Below are positions 16,132-25,159 of a DNA stretch of 64,000 nucleotides, piece after piece. The DNA is taken from the NCBI RefSeq assembly GCF_008369165.1, contig NZ_VOBA01000001.1, forward strand, positions 372,001 to 436,000, read 5' to 3'. The notes beneath the pieces were generated by a model. It was not told the DNA's origin. It did no database searches and worked only from the letters and a program-made list of their open reading frames with translations. Source of the stretch: Dietzia sp. ANT_WB102 (GTDB lineage Bacteria > Actinomycetota > Actinomycetes > Mycobacteriales > Mycobacteriaceae). Numbering within the stretch: the first letter of the stretch is position 1; each line of letters opens with the position of its first letter. A program made the translations under genes and the position numbers.

Positions 16132-17019
16132 ATGAGCCGATGGACCACCGCCGACATTCCCGACCAGACCGGGAGGACCTTCGTGGTCACCGGGGCGAAC
16201 TCCGGACTGGGCTTGCACTCCACCCGCGCGCTGACCGAGGCGGGAGCCCGCGTGATCATGGCCTGCCGCGACACCGGCCGCGCCGAGGCCGCCCGCGCGG
16301 GCTTGGAGCACCCGGACCGCGCCGAGATCGTCGAGATGGACCTGGCCGACCTCGATTCGGTGCACGCGGCGGGTGAACTACTCGCGGGCCGCGCGCCGGA
16401 CGTGCTCATCAACAATGCGGGACTGATGAACATCCCGCGGTCGCGCACAGTCCAAGGCCACGAAATGCAGTTCGGGGTCAACGTGCTCGGCCACTTCGCG
16501 CTCACCGGACATCTCGCGCCAGCGCTCACCGACCGGGTGGTGTGGCTGGGCTCGATCATGCACCGCTTCGGCCAGGTGGACCCGGACGACCTGGACTGGA
16601 CCCGCCGCCGCTACTCACCGATGGCGGTCTACGCCGCCTCGAAACTGGCCTGCGTGATGCTGGCCTACGAGCAACAGCGCCGACTGGCGGCCGCCGGGTC
16701 GACGCTCAAGTCGGTGGCCGCCCATCCCGGTTACTCCGCGACCAACCTCCAGTACCGCAGTGGCAGCCGCGCGCAGGACCTGCTGATGAAGGGCGTCGAG
16801 AGGATCCCGTACCTGGTGCAGCCAGCCGAGCGCGGCGCCCTGCCGCAGCTCTACGCCGCGACCGTGAAGTCCGTGCCGGGCGGCGCATACATCGGACCGA
16901 ACGGGCCCGGCGAGCTCACCGGGTACCCGACGACCGTCAACTCCACCAGGGCCTCCCACGACCGCGATGTTGCCGCCGCACTGTGGGACAAGTGCCGGGA
17001 AATGACCGAGCAGGGGTGA
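16132..17019 (+). CDS. SDR oxidoreductase (WW-domain/retinol dehydrogenase-like)
   Basis: This 295-residue short-chain dehydrogenase resembles the retinol dehydrogenase/protochlorophyllide-reductase-like subgroup common in actinobacteria. It has TGANSGLG (20-27), INNAGLMN, a Ser in WLGSIMH, and the catalytic pair in YAASK. The C-terminal half (AHPGYSATNLQ, GGAYIGPNG) fits the subgroup. Its substrate cannot be assigned. I start it at the ATG at 16132, with TACGCT at 16119-16124 giving a leaderless layout; the frame is open far upstream without similarity. It follows the MerR gene by 62 bp on the same strand but has its own -10 box. It is convergent with GSL copy 2. Confidence 0.82.
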   Translation: MSRWTTADIPDQTGRTFVVTGANSGLGLHSTRALTEAGARVIMACRDTGRAEAARAGLEHPDRAEIVEMDLADLDSVHAAGELLAGRAPDVLINNAGLMNIPRSRTVQGHEMQFGVNVLGHFALTGHLAPALTDRVVWLGSIMHRFGQVDPDDLDWTRRRYSPMAVYAASKLACVMLAYEQQRRLAAAGSTLKSVAAHPGYSATNLQYRSGSRAQDLLMKGVERIPYLVQPAERGALPQLYAATVKSVPGGAYIGPNGPGELTGYPTTVNSTRASHDRDVAAALWDKCREMTEQG

Positions 17020-17065
17020 CCCCCGCTCGGAACCGCGCCGAGGGGGCGACGACAGGTCCGGGCCG

Positions 17066-18157
17066 CTACGCGCGTCGACGGGCGAAGGCCAACATCAGCC
17101 CACCCAACAGAACCGTCACAGCGGCAACTTCGACCAGCGTGGTGGTCCGCACACCGGTGACGGCCAGCGCGCTCGGAACCGAGTGCTCGGCAGGTCCGGC
17201 CATGGCTTCGCCCGCAACCACCGTGTCGTCGCCCGGAGCGGCTGCTGCGTCGAGCGTGGCGCCCTCGTCACCGGTTCCGCCCTGCGAGTCCCGGGCGGGC
17301 CCGTTCTCGCCGACCGGGGACACGCCGGTCTCGTCGTCGTCACCCTCGCCCATCTCACCCCGCTCACCGTCTGCGGCACCCGCATCGGAAACATCAGCAC
17401 CATCACCGGTGGCCCCGGACTCGGCGTCTTCCGCAGCAGCCGCCTCGGCTTCGGCACGGCGACGCGCGTTCTCCTCGACGGGATCCTGCTGCGCGGCGAC
17501 CTGGACCGCCGCGATACTCCCCGACAAGGATCCGGGCAGCTCGGTCCCGGCGGCGTCCGCGGCGTCCGTGAGCAGAGCGCCCCCTGCGGCCGAACCCTCG
17601 ACCACCCCGTGCCAGAATTCCAGCTCCTGCGGAGAGAGCTCCCCGGCCTCCTGCCGCTCACCCGCGGCGGCGAAGAAGCCGCCCGCGAGCTGCAGGCTCA
17701 GCACGGGCAAGACGTATTCGGGGATCGTGACGGATCCCAACCCGATGGTGCCCGACCCCAACGATCCGGTCGGGTTGACGTAGACCGACCCGGGCAGGCT
17801 CCCCGAGGACGCCACCGAAGCCACCGCGGACCCGCCCGCCGACCCGAGCGCCTCCAGCGGCGCCACCGAGCCCACGACCTGCCCCAGCGACAACGCTGCA
17901 TCAGCCACCGGCGCGCTGCCCGTGTCGCGTAGGGCCTCAGACCCGAGGCCGTTGCCGCCGATGACGATTTCCTCCGGCAACTGACCGATCAACTGGTCCG
18001 CGCTACTGTTTCCCGTCTCGGCGGGCAGCGTCGTGTCAGACCCGGTTCCCTCCTGGGCGTACCCGACGGCGGGGGCCACGACCGCCGCCACAACGGCGGT
18101 GGTGATGGCAGCGCCGAGGCGATTGGTCCGGACTCCGGAACCACGGGTCTGGGGCAT
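17066..18157 (-). CDS. Secreted GSL-family protein, copy 2, with LAVTG sorting signal
   Basis: The 363-residue exported protein has a signal peptide at 1-34 (VVAAVVAPAVGYA, cut before QEG). The first half carries GS elements (SSGSLPGSVYVNPTGSLGSG), a short alpha-helical segment follows (QQDPVEENARRRAEAEAAAAED), then a long acidic Asp/Glu/Gly/Ala-rich tail. The C-terminus is a textbook wall-sorting signal: LAVTG at 331-335, a hydrophobic helix (VEVAAVTVLLGGLMLAF) and RRRA. LAxTG is the motif I know for class E sortases of high-GC actinobacteria. No sortase gene lies in this window. The ATG at 18157 is the natural start before the signal peptide. It is the only GSL copy with a covalent-anchoring signal. 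Confidence 0.72.
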   Translation of the reverse strand: MPQTRGSGVRTNRLGAAITTAVVAAVVAPAVGYAQEGTGSDTTLPAETGNSSADQLIGQLPEEIVIGGNGLGSEALRDTGSAPVADAALSLGQVVGSVAPLEALGSAGGSAVASVASSGSLPGSVYVNPTGSLGSGTIGLGSVTIPEYVLPVLSLQLAGGFFAAAGERQEAGELSPQELEFWHGVVEGSAAGGALLTDAADAAGTELPGSLSGSIAAVQVAAQQDPVEENARRRAEAEAAAAEDAESGATGDGADVSDAGAADGERGEMGEGDDDETGVSPVGENGPARDSQGGTGDEGATLDAAAAPGDDTVVAGEAMAGPAEHSVPSALAVTGVRTTTLVEVAAVTVLLGGLMLAFARRRA

Positions 18158-18270
18158 CGGGGACAGCCTCTCGTCACAGGGGCTGGCCAGAGCGACCCGC
18201 CGCACGGAGAGCGTACTACCCCATAAAGGGACCATTCAGCCGATGCGACCATCTCCCTGCCGTGTCGGTC

Positions 18271-19788
18271 CTATTGCAGGGCCGAGGTGAGGCGCGCGAC
18301 GTTGTCGATGTACCGACCCGGCCACGGCCGACTCATCCACGCCTCGAGCCGGAGGGTGGTGCAGTCCTCAAGGTAGGCATCCACCACGTCGTTCAGCTCC
18401 GAGACCGCCTCACCCCCCAGGGCCAGCAGACTGATCTCGAAGTTGAGATTGAACGAGCGCTGGTCCATGTTGCTGGAGCCCACAACACCCGCGTAGTCGT
18501 CGATGAGCACGGCCTTGGTGTGCAGAACCGCCGGGGAGCGGAAGCGGTGGATCACCACCCCTGCCTCGAGCAGGGCACGGTAGTACGACCGCTGCGCATG
18601 GTGGACAAGGAACTGATCGGCGTGTTCGGGGACGAACACCTCCACCTCCACCCCGCGGAACGACGCCGACGTGACGGCATGCAGGAGTGACTCATCCGGC
18701 ACGAAGTACGGGCTGACGATCCGGACCCGGTCCCGGGCCTGACCGATGAGCTGGGTGAACATTCGGAGACCGGGCTGCGTCCTGTATCCCGGCCCGGACG
18801 GGACCAGCTGGAACGCGCTGACCGGGTCGCCGGCCGTGGGATCCCCGCCCTTGCGTCCGGGCGCCAGTGGGGCCCCGTGCGCCACGTCCTCGAGCGTGCC
18901 GATGACCTCTCCGGACTCCGAGTACCAGTCCACCGCGAACACGCTGTCCATCGCCTGAACGATCTCTCCGCGGACCTCCATCATCAGGTCCACCCACTCG
19001 CGCCCCAGCTTGGCGTTGCGGGCGCTCCCGTAGTGGCGCTCGATGAGGTTCTGCGAACCGATGAAGCCGTGGACGCCGTCAACGATGAGCATCTTGCGGT
19101 GATTGCGCAGGTCTGGTCGCCGGAACCGGCCCCGGAACGGGTTGACCGGCAACATGAGATGAAACTCGACCGGAGTCGGACGCAGCCGCTTCCGCAGCGA
19201 TTTGAAACCCCGGTAGCGCAACGAACCGAGGTGGTCGACCAGCACCCGAACCGCGACCCCGCGCTCGGCTGCCTCCACCGCGGCGGTGAAGAACTCATCT
19301 GTCGCCCCGTCCCACGACTGCGCGTAGAACTCGATATGCACATGGTCCCGCGCGGCACGCACCGCTTCGGTCATCGCCGCGAGCGACCGACTGTAGTCCG
19401 AGTGCAAGGCGATGAAGTCCCCGGACATGGCGGGGATCGCAGTGAGGTTCCGGTTCATCTCCAGGATCGTCCGCACCCCCGGGCCCACCTGCACCCCGTC
19501 CGGGACGGTGGGGCGCTGCTCCAGCGCGTTCGCGTATAGGAGGTTCGCCTCGGCCTGGATGATGTGGCGCCTACCGGTGATGTACGGATTGCCCAGCAGC
19601 AGGAAGAGCGGCACCCCCACCACCGGGACGAAGAGGATGACCAGCAACCACGCCTGCGACGAGGCGGGCTGCCGGTTTTCCGGAACCATCCCCAGCGCGA
19701 GCACCTTGATGACGTACTCGGTGATGAGCAACGCCGAGACGACCCCGTCCGGGAATGGCAGGTCGAAACGTATCGCTGTGAGGTTCAC
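18271..19788 (-). CDS. cls: Cardiolipin synthase (phospholipase D type)
   Basis: The 505-residue membrane enzyme joins two phosphatidylglycerol molecules into cardiolipin plus glycerol. The N-terminus has two transmembrane helices (about 15-40 and 45-66), then two PLD domains, each with an HxK(x)4D motif: NHRKMLIVDG (His230) and HTKAVLIDD (His423). GSSNMDQRSF after the second motif is typical of Cls. I start at the GTG at 19788, which overlaps the TGA of the upstream amidohydrolase-like gene (GTGA), rather than the GTG- or ATG-free extension to 19863, which would overlap it by 78 bp. The coupling is probably positional. Actinobacteria often use a CDP-alcohol-type synthase as well, so this may not be the only one in the cell. 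Confidence 0.88.
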   Translation of the reverse strand: MNLTAIRFDLPFPDGVVSALLITEYVIKVLALGMVPENRQPASSQAWLLVILFVPVVGVPLFLLLGNPYITGRRHIIQAEANLLYANALEQRPTVPDGVQVGPGVRTILEMNRNLTAIPAMSGDFIALHSDYSRSLAAMTEAVRAARDHVHIEFYAQSWDGATDEFFTAAVEAAERGVAVRVLVDHLGSLRYRGFKSLRKRLRPTPVEFHLMLPVNPFRGRFRRPDLRNHRKMLIVDGVHGFIGSQNLIERHYGSARNAKLGREWVDLMMEVRGEIVQAMDSVFAVDWYSESGEVIGTLEDVAHGAPLAPGRKGGDPTAGDPVSAFQLVPSGPGYRTQPGLRMFTQLIGQARDRVRIVSPYFVPDESLLHAVTSASFRGVEVEVFVPEHADQFLVHHAQRSYYRALLEAGVVIHRFRSPAVLHTKAVLIDDYAGVVGSSNMDQRSFNLNFEISLLALGGEAVSELNDVVDAYLEDCTTLRLEAWMSRPWPGRYIDNVARLTSALQ

Positions 19789-20951
19789 GTGGTCGGTCGG
19801 GTCAGGACCGTCCCGAGGGCGAGTGCACGGGGGTCGATTACTGTCCCACCCCGCATCGTCCACCTCACCACGCCCGCCAGGGCTCGCTGGGCGTACACCG
19901 AATCCGATGAACCCAGCTTGCGGGTCCGGGGCAGGACGACGAACGCCTCGTCGTCGGCGACCGCGGCGAAGTCCGCGCGCAGACCGACGCGGATCTCACC
20001 GCGATCCCGCAGGCCCACGATCTCGGCCGTGCGCACTGCCATCCACCCGGCCACGTCGGCGAGATCGAACCCGCGGCGACGGGCCTCGGTCCATACCACC
20101 GACAGGCCCAGCCGGGCGGAGGCCACGGCGTCGATAGTGCCGTCACGCAGCGCGTCCCACAGCAGCTCCCGGTTGGTGGCGTCCCTGATCGGCGGATCGA
20201 GGCGCGCGACTTCGGCACCACCGTGGGTGACCTCCGAGACCAGCGCCAGCATGTGCGGGCTGGTCGACGCGGTGACGGCCAGCCCGTTCTGCTTGGCCTC
20301 CCGCAGGAGTGGCAGCTCCTCGTGGTCGGCAACCGACCGCACGTGCAACCGACCTCCGGTACGTCGGCACACCTCCAGCAGTCCGGGTAGATCGTCGATC
20401 CCGGCGTCGACGGCGAACAGCCCGCCGGACTCGGCGACCTCCTCGGCGGCCTCCAACACCTGCGCAGAATCCAGTGTTGGCGCGCCCGCTACACCTTTGC
20501 CGACTGCCACGGCCGACACTCCGAACACGCCTCGGTCCAACAACTCCCCGAGCCTGCCGAGGTTTCCCGGGACGGCGGCGCCCCACAACCCCACGTCGAC
20601 CGTGGATTCGCCCGAGACCTGGGCCCGCCACCGGTCCACGTCCTCCGGCTGGACGGCGACGGGATCGCCGTCGGTGCCGTAGTCCACGACGGTGGTGATC
20701 CCACCCTGCGCCGCCGAGCGCGTGCCCACCGCCACATCCTCAGTACTGACATGCGGGTCGACGAGCCCCGGCATCAGTACCGCATCATCACCGAGGTCGA
20801 TCGTGTGGTCGCCCGCCAAACCGATGTCCCGGGCGTCCGGCCCCGTCCGTACCGAGGAGATCACTCCCCCGTCCACTGTGACCGCCGCCTGCTGGATCCG
20901 GCCATCGACCACCGCGCGGCGGGCATGGATCAGGAGTTCGTACTGGGCCAC
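19785..20951 (-). CDS. Degenerate amidohydrolase, dihydroorotase/allantoinase-like
   Basis: The 388-residue protein has the cyclic amidohydrolase fold but lacks key residues. The opening [42 protein letters not shown] and a C-terminal [18 protein letters not shown] segment align by eye with allantoinase and dihydroorotase. However the metal motif HxH reads HVS, the SDHAP-type aspartate motif reads SARLG, and the usual HAE reads VDAG. At about 60 residues shorter than usual, it is probably non-catalytic or has a new chemistry. The GTG at 20951 has AAGGAG upstream. It is coupled to cls (GTGA overlap) and divergent from an RraA-like gene. A structural or regulatory role is possible. Confidence 0.65.
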   Translation of the reverse strand: MAQYELLIHARRAVVDGRIQQAAVTVDGGVISSVRTGPDARDIGLAGDHTIDLGDDAVLMPGLVDPHVSTEDVAVGTRSAAQGGITTVVDYGTDGDPVAVQPEDVDRWRAQVSGESTVDVGLWGAAVPGNLGRLGELLDRGVFGVSAVAVGKGVAGAPTLDSAQVLEAAEEVAESGGLFAVDAGIDDLPGLLEVCRRTGGRLHVRSVADHEELPLLREAKQNGLAVTASTSPHMLALVSEVTHGGAEVARLDPPIRDATNRELLWDALRDGTIDAVASARLGLSVVWTEARRRGFDLADVAGWMAVRTAEIVGLRDRGEIRVGLRADFAAVADDEAFVVLPRTRKLGSSDSVYAQRALAGVVRWTMRGGTVIDPRALALGTVLTRPTT

Positions 20952-21044
20952 GGATGGCTCCTTCCGGTTCTCGAACGATGGCGGGGCACCCTTCAGCCGT
21001 TATTGTCCCCCACGGCCGCGCTCCCCCGGGGGAGCGCGGCCGGA

Positions 21045-21078
21045 TAGCGTTGCCAAGAACAGACCACTTCCCAGGAGG
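21045..21078 (+). promoter_or_regulatory. -10 box and ribosome site of the RraA-like gene
   Basis: TAGCGT at 21045-21050 fits the -10 pattern and AGGAGG at 21073-21078 is a strong ribosome site 6 bp before the ATG at 21085. Confidence 0.5.
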
Positions 21079-21084
21079 CCCCGC

Positions 21085-21567
21085 ATGAACGACACCCCCG
21101 CCGGATTCGTCCCCACCGCAGACCTCGTCGACGAAATCGGCGAGGACGTCCGCAGCTGCGACACCCAGTTCCGCGACCTCGGCGGACGAACGGAATTCTT
21201 CGGCCCCATCTCGACCGTGCGCTGCTTCCAGGACAATGCCCTGCTCAAGAGCGTCCTCGGCGAGCCCGGCGAGGGCCGTGTCCTGGTAATCGATGGTGGT
21301 GGCAGCGTGCACACCGCCCTGGTGGGCGACATCATCGCCGAACTGGGTCGATCCAACGGCTGGGCCGGCATCGTGGTCAACGGCGCGATCCGAGACTCGG
21401 CGGTCGTCGCCGGAATGAACTTCGGGTGCAAGGCTCTGGGCACCAACCCACGCAAGTCCAGCAAAACCGGTGAGGGCGAACGTGACGTCACCGTGAGCTT
21501 CGGCGGGATCGACTTCGTGCCCGGCGACACTCTCTACGCCGATTCCGACGGGATCGTGGTGCGCTGA
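21085..21567 (+). CDS. RraA-like protein / HMG aldolase family
   Basis: The 160-residue protein belongs to the RraA/4-hydroxy-4-methyl-2-oxoglutarate aldolase family. The motif [19 protein letters not shown] holds the conserved Arg-Asp pair. [23 protein letters not shown] and [16 protein letters not shown] are family signatures. Actinobacterial members may be aldolase or decarboxylase enzymes for oxaloacetate-like acids; those named regulators of RNase E are the same fold. The sequence does not decide between these. It is complete and has a strong AGGAGG site. It is divergent from the degenerate amidohydrolase gene across 133 bp and convergent with GSL copy 3. Confidence 0.88.
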   Translation: MNDTPAGFVPTADLVDEIGEDVRSCDTQFRDLGGRTEFFGPISTVRCFQDNALLKSVLGEPGEGRVLVIDGGGSVHTALVGDIIAELGRSNGWAGIVVNGAIRDSAVVAGMNFGCKALGTNPRKSSKTGEGERDVTVSFGGIDFVPGDTLYADSDGIVVR

Positions 21568-21674
21568 TTCGTCCATGGGCATACCGCGCCGGGCGGCCGG
21601 GGTAGGCCAGGCCGGGCGGCGAGACGCAAAAGGCAGATCGACCAGGCGAGGATCCTCGCGGAGGTCGCGTACGT

Positions 21675-21746
21675 CGCGTGGAGTCGCTCAGTCCACGGGG
21701 TCCCCGAGTGCCCCTGCGGAAACACTGCGCGCAGTGACTCCACGCG
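21675..21746. repeat. Perfect 11-bp inverted repeat with 50-bp loop
   Basis: CGCGTGGAGTC at 21675-21685 is the exact inverse of GACTCCACGCG at 21736-21746, between convergent rraA-like and GSL copy 3 genes. It could form a long-loop terminator or be a leftover of a mobile element; neither is shown. Confidence 0.35.
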
Positions 21747-21816
21747 AGGCGTTCGTGCGCACGGTTACGCTCGAACGGGACTGACTAGGACTGGACCGAC
21801 GCGGGCGGGATATCTC

Positions 21817-22236
21817 TCAGGAGGCTCCCCCGAGGCTGGCGGTCGGGACGGTGAGCAGGCCGCCGATCGATGCCTCGGGCCCGTAGCTGCCGAGCGACCC
21901 GGGTGCGTATGAGCCCGTCGAGTTCGGCAGATCCACGGACAGGACGACCGAACCGGTATTGATCAGCCCGCTGAGCAGGTCCATCAATGAACCCGTTCCA
22001 AACGAGCCGTAGCCGGAGCCCGTAGTGGGCGCGAATGCTGCCGGATCGACGTTCATGCACCGGGACGCGCCCGCAAACGCCAAGATGTACACGCATCCAG
22101 CGCGGGCGTCCGTGTCCACCGGGTCCACCGTGTCCACCGGGTCCACCGGGTCGGCCTCCTCAGCCGTCGCGGTGCCGCCGCCGGCCAGTAGCGCGGCGGC
22201 GGTGAGCGCTGTAGCGGCGAGGGCGGTCGTGCGCAT
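21817..22236 (-). CDS. Small secreted GSL-family protein, copy 3
   Basis: The 139-residue exported protein has a signal peptide at 1-25 (ALAATALTAAALLAGG, cut after TATA/TA). Next is a repetitive acidic stretch DPVDPVDTVDPVDTD (29-43), then Cys48 and Cys60, the only cysteines, which could form a disulfide loop around VYILAFAGASR. The rest carries Gly-Ser elements (GSGYGSFGTGSLMDLLSG, YAPGSLGSYG). There is no anchor or sorting motif. The ATG at 22236 begins the signal peptide; the frame extends further upstream but without signal-like composition. It is the only GSL copy with cysteines. I infer secretion; function is unknown. Confidence 0.65.
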   Translation of the reverse strand: MRTTALAATALTAAALLAGGGTATAEEADPVDPVDTVDPVDTDARAGCVYILAFAGASRCMNVDPAAFAPTTGSGYGSFGTGSLMDLLSGLINTGSVVLSVDLPNSTGSYAPGSLGSYGPEASIGGLLTVPTASLGGAS

Positions 22237-22371
22237 CGAGATCCTCCGAGTCGTCGCCCCGCCCCACGGCGAGGTCATCCGACGGTGATGCTATCCGGCG
22301 CAACGTCGAGACGGTCCCCTATAGAGAATCTCTTAGCCTGTCCGCACCATCGTCAAGGCCGACCGGTCCGA

Positions 22372-22926
22372 TCAGGCTTCGCGACGGATCCAGCGCAAGA
22401 GTGGACCGAGCGAGACCCGATCAGTGAGGTCCAGTCCGCCCAGTTCGAGCATGGCCTCCTCCTCCGGCGTGCGTTCGGACTTGCGGCGCAGCGCAGCGAG
22501 CGCGGTCTTGATTCCCAGCCGCTGGCGGAACCCCAGCTGGTCCGGGGTAACGACGCCACGCAGTTGGAAAAGTTTGAGATCGCGCAATTGCTCCGCAGAG
22601 AACTCGCTCGACATGAGCTCGATGCGGGCGTCATCGGTGACCGGGGTGGGACCCACCATGACGACAGCGACCCGGCGGCCGGCCTCGACGAGTGCCTCCC
22701 AGTTGTCGCGGATGAACGCCGAGCCGCCCAGCCCACCCCCCGCCCGCATTCCGGTGACGAGGACGACCGTCCCGGCGACAACGAGTTCGGCCGGATCAGC
22801 AGCATCGTGATGGGTGGCCCGGGTGTCGAACTCTTCGGCGAGCCACGCCGCGTAGCGCCCGGCACCGGGATCGTCGTCGTGTAGCACTACCGGGGCCTGG
22901 ACCGGCCCCTGCGTCTCATTGGTCAT
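22372..22926 (-). CDS. Possible flavodoxin-domain protein
   Basis: This 184-residue cytosolic protein has segments VVLHDDDPGAGRYAAWLAEEF near the N-terminus, VVLVTGMRAGGGLGGSAFI in the middle, and RRVAVVMVGPTP. These resemble, loosely, the HemG-type flavodoxin domain (Flavodoxin_5), but the phosphate-binding loop is poorly conserved and I am not sure FMN binds. Its ATG overlaps the TGA of the upstream S4 gene (ATGA), so the two are translationally coupled. It may be a redox accessory. An alternative is an unassigned alpha/beta fold. Confidence 0.5.
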   Translation of the reverse strand: MTNETQGPVQAPVVLHDDDPGAGRYAAWLAEEFDTRATHHDAADPAELVVAGTVVLVTGMRAGGGLGGSAFIRDNWEALVEAGRRVAVVMVGPTPVTDDARIELMSSEFSAEQLRDLKLFQLRGVVTPDQLGFRQRLGIKTALAALRRKSERTPEEEAMLELGGLDLTDRVSLGPLLRWIRREA

Positions 22927-23225
22927 CAGGCCTCTCCCCGTCTGTTTCGGGCGACCACGCGGGCCGCACGGCCTCCGATCTCCACCATGTCGCCGTCGAC
23001 CATGCCGCGACCCCGACGGGTGTCGACCTCACCGTTGACGCTCACTGCACCGGAGGCGACAGCATCCTTGGCCTCAGCACCGGAATCGATCAATGACGCC
23101 AGCTTGAGGAACTGTCCCAGCGTCAACTTGCTGCTGAGGTCGCATTCGACGTCGTCGACGGGCGGACGGGCCGGCGGTGGCGTCGCACGGCCGGCCCGTC
23201 CTCGTCCTGCGATGTGGCGGCTCAT
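22926..23225 (-). CDS. Small S4-domain RNA-binding protein
   Basis: The 99-residue protein consists of a basic Arg/Pro-rich N-terminus (1-28) and an S4 domain (about 34-90), with LTLGQFLKLASLIDSGAEAKDAVASGAVSVNGE, the YbcJ-like subtype. It likely binds structured RNA, perhaps ribosomal. It starts at the ATG at 23225 with TAGGCT at 23238-23233 just 7 bp upstream, a leaderless layout. Its stop overlaps the next gene's start by 1 bp within ATGA. The role in the coupled flavodoxin-like pair is unknown. Confidence 0.82.
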   Translation of the reverse strand: MSRHIAGRGRAGRATPPPARPPVDDVECDLSSKLTLGQFLKLASLIDSGAEAKDAVASGAVSVNGEVDTRRGRGMVDGDMVEIGGRAARVVARNRRGEA

Positions 23226-23250
23226 ACGACCGAGCCTATCGGGCGCGCCG

Positions 23251-23598
23251 TCACACGAGAGGACCCGTCTGCGGCGGCGGCTCATCGGGCAGGTCCCCGC
23301 GGCCGCGCCGCGTCACCAACGCCAGCCCTGTCCCACCGGCCACCAATACCGCGGCCGCCAGTGCCAGCGCCACTGTCTGCACTCCCGACTTGCCGGAGGT
23401 ATCGGGGTCCTCCTTCTCGTCCACGACGGACGGCTCCCCCTCAGAGGGGAGCGGTGGCAACTCACTGAGTACCGGTAGCTCCGTCACCACCGCCCGGGCC
23501 CCCGTTTCCAGAAGCTGGGCCGACACCATCGGCGCCCCTGCCAGCATGATCGTCGCGCAGAGCGCAGCGATCATGCTGGCGGAGCGACGGCGGACCAT
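23251..23598 (-). CDS. Small exported protein with C-terminal membrane helix
   Basis: The function of this 115-residue protein is unknown. A signal-like N-terminus (RRRSASMIAALCATIMLAGAPMVSA) is followed by TELPVLSELPPLPSEGEP, which shares the ELPPLP element with GSL copies 1 and 4. An acidic linker then leads to a hydrophobic helix (VALALAAAVLVAGGTGLALV) and basic RRGRG, so the protein is probably anchored with its middle outside. The C-terminus lacks a sorting motif. A TAAGAT box (23654-23649) lies about 50 bp before the ATG at 23598. The ELPPLP motif and its position near the GSL genes suggest membership of the same envelope system, but that is inference. Confidence 0.6.
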   Translation of the reverse strand: MVRRRSASMIAALCATIMLAGAPMVSAQLLETGARAVVTELPVLSELPPLPSEGEPSVVDEKEDPDTSGKSGVQTVALALAAAVLVAGGTGLALVTRRGRGDLPDEPPPQTGPLV

Positions 23599-23686
23599 GG
23601 ATGCCTTCCGTGACGGAGGCCGGACGGCCTGATGTCAGAGTAGCTCTAATCTTAGGTTCCATTAAGGTCAGGCGCCACGGTCACCC

Positions 23687-25159
23687 TCAACGCTGGGCCA
23701 CGTCCGTCGGCCGGACCGGTGCGGGCAGTGCCGTCTCCCCCATCAAGAAGCGATCCACCGAGGCTGCCGCGGCGCGGCCCTCTGCGATGGCCCACACGAT
23801 GAGCGACTGGCCGCGGCCCATGTCGCCGGCGACGAACACTCCGTCGACATTCGTCGCGAACGTGCCGTCACGGTCGACATTGCCGCGGTCGGTGAACTCC
23901 ACCCCAAGGTCCGAACACAGCCCGGACTTCTGCGCGCCGGTGAAGCCCATCGCCAGCAGAACGAGATCTGCCGGGTGCTCGAAGTCCGTACCGGGAACGG
24001 GCTCGAATCGACCGTCTACCATCCTCACCTCGGACCCCTTGAGGGCGGTGACATGCCCGTTCTCGCCGACGAACTCCGCGGTGGACACACCGTAGACGCG
24101 TTCGCCGTTCTCCTCGTGCGCGGAGGCCGTCCGGAACATCAGCGGGTACATCGGCCACGGGGTTGAGGCCGCACGGGTGGCTGGCGGTCGGGGCATGATC
24201 TCGAAGCTCTTGATCGATTTGGCCCCCTGGCGAGTCGCCGTGCCGAGGCAGTCTGCGCCGGTGTCACCGCCACCGATGATGATGACGTGCTTGTCCCGCG
24301 CGTGGATGGCGGGCAATCCGTCGGAGTCCACCACAGGGTCGCCGACCGCTGCCTTGTTGGCCAGTGGCAGGTAATCCATGGCCTGATGGATGCCGTCCAG
24401 CTCGCGGCCGGGCACCGGCAGATCCCGCCTCATCGTGGCACCGCCGCACAGCACCACAGAATCGAACTGCTCACGCAACTGCGACGCTGTGATGTCCTTG
24501 CCGACGTTGACACCGGGGCGGAAGACCGTCCCCTCGGCCTCCATCTGAGCGAGACGGCGGTCGAGGACCGCCTTCTCCATCTTGAACTCGGGGATCCCGT
24601 AACGCATCAACCCACCGATGCGGTCGTCACGCTCGAACACCGTGACGGCATGACCAGCGCGCGTGAGCTGCTGCGCAGCTGCCAGGCCCGCCGGTCCCGA
24701 GCCCACAACAGCGACGCTCTGTCCCGTGCGGAACGACGGGATGACTGGGGCCATACCGCCGTCGGCCCACGCAGCCTCGGCAATCTCCACCTCGATCTGC
24801 TTGATTGTCACCGGCGGCTGGTTGATCCCCAGGACGCACGATCCCTCGCACGGTGCGGGGCAGAGCCGACCGGTGAACTCCGGGAAGTTGTTGGTGGCGT
24901 GCAACCGGTCGACCGCGGCATTCCACTTGCCGCGGTGCACCAAGTCGTTCCACTCCGGGATGATGTTGCCCAGCGGGCAACCCTGGTGGCAGAACGGGAT
25001 GCCGCAGCTCATGCAGCGGCTGGCCTGAGTCTTCAGGTCATCATCCGGGAGGGTCGTCGACTCGTAGACCTCTTTCCAGTCCATGATTCGCAAATCGACG
25101 GGCCTACGGGCGGGGAGCTCCCGTTCGGTGTGCTTGAGAAAGCCCTTCGGGTCAGCCAT
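23687..25159 (-). CDS. gltD: Glutamate synthase (NADPH) small subunit GltD
   Basis: The 490-residue subunit passes electrons from NADPH through FAD to the large subunit for glutamate synthesis from glutamine and 2-oxoglutarate. Cysteine clusters at the N-terminus ([17 protein letters not shown] and [13 protein letters not shown]) hold Fe-S centres. The FAD site [13 protein letters not shown] and the NADPH site [12 protein letters not shown] are intact, and the C-terminus has [22 protein letters not shown]. The ATG at 25159 overlaps the gltB stop by 8 bp, as in many gltBD operons. There is no following gene on the same transcript that seems related. Confidence 0.97.
   Translation of the reverse strand: MADPKGFLKHTERELPARRPVDLRIMDWKEVYESTTLPDDDLKTQASRCMSCGIPFCHQGCPLGNIIPEWNDLVHRGKWNAAVDRLHATNNFPEFTGRLCPAPCEGSCVLGINQPPVTIKQIEVEIAEAAWADGGMAPVIPSFRTGQSVAVVGSGPAGLAAAQQLTRAGHAVTVFERDDRIGGLMRYGIPEFKMEKAVLDRRLAQMEAEGTVFRPGVNVGKDITASQLREQFDSVVLCGGATMRRDLPVPGRELDGIHQAMDYLPLANKAAVGDPVVDSDGLPAIHARDKHVIIIGGGDTGADCLGTATRQGAKSIKSFEIMPRPPATRAASTPWPMYPLMFRTASAHEENGERVYGVSTAEFVGENGHVTALKGSEVRMVDGRFEPVPGTDFEHPADLVLLAMGFTGAQKSGLCSDLGVEFTDRGNVDRDGTFATNVDGVFVAGDMGRGQSLIVWAIAEGRAAAASVDRFLMGETALPAPVRPTDVAQR

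Noticed and set aside
19789-19863. Longer start for cardiolipin synthase
   Set aside because: It would overlap the upstream gene by 78 bp, while the GTG at 19788 gives a neat GTGA coupling and a normal N-terminus.
21534-21784. Short open frames between the RraA-like and GSL copy 3 genes
   Set aside because: Overlap in both directions, no ribosome site, no family similarity, and they cover an inverted repeat typical of a terminator region.
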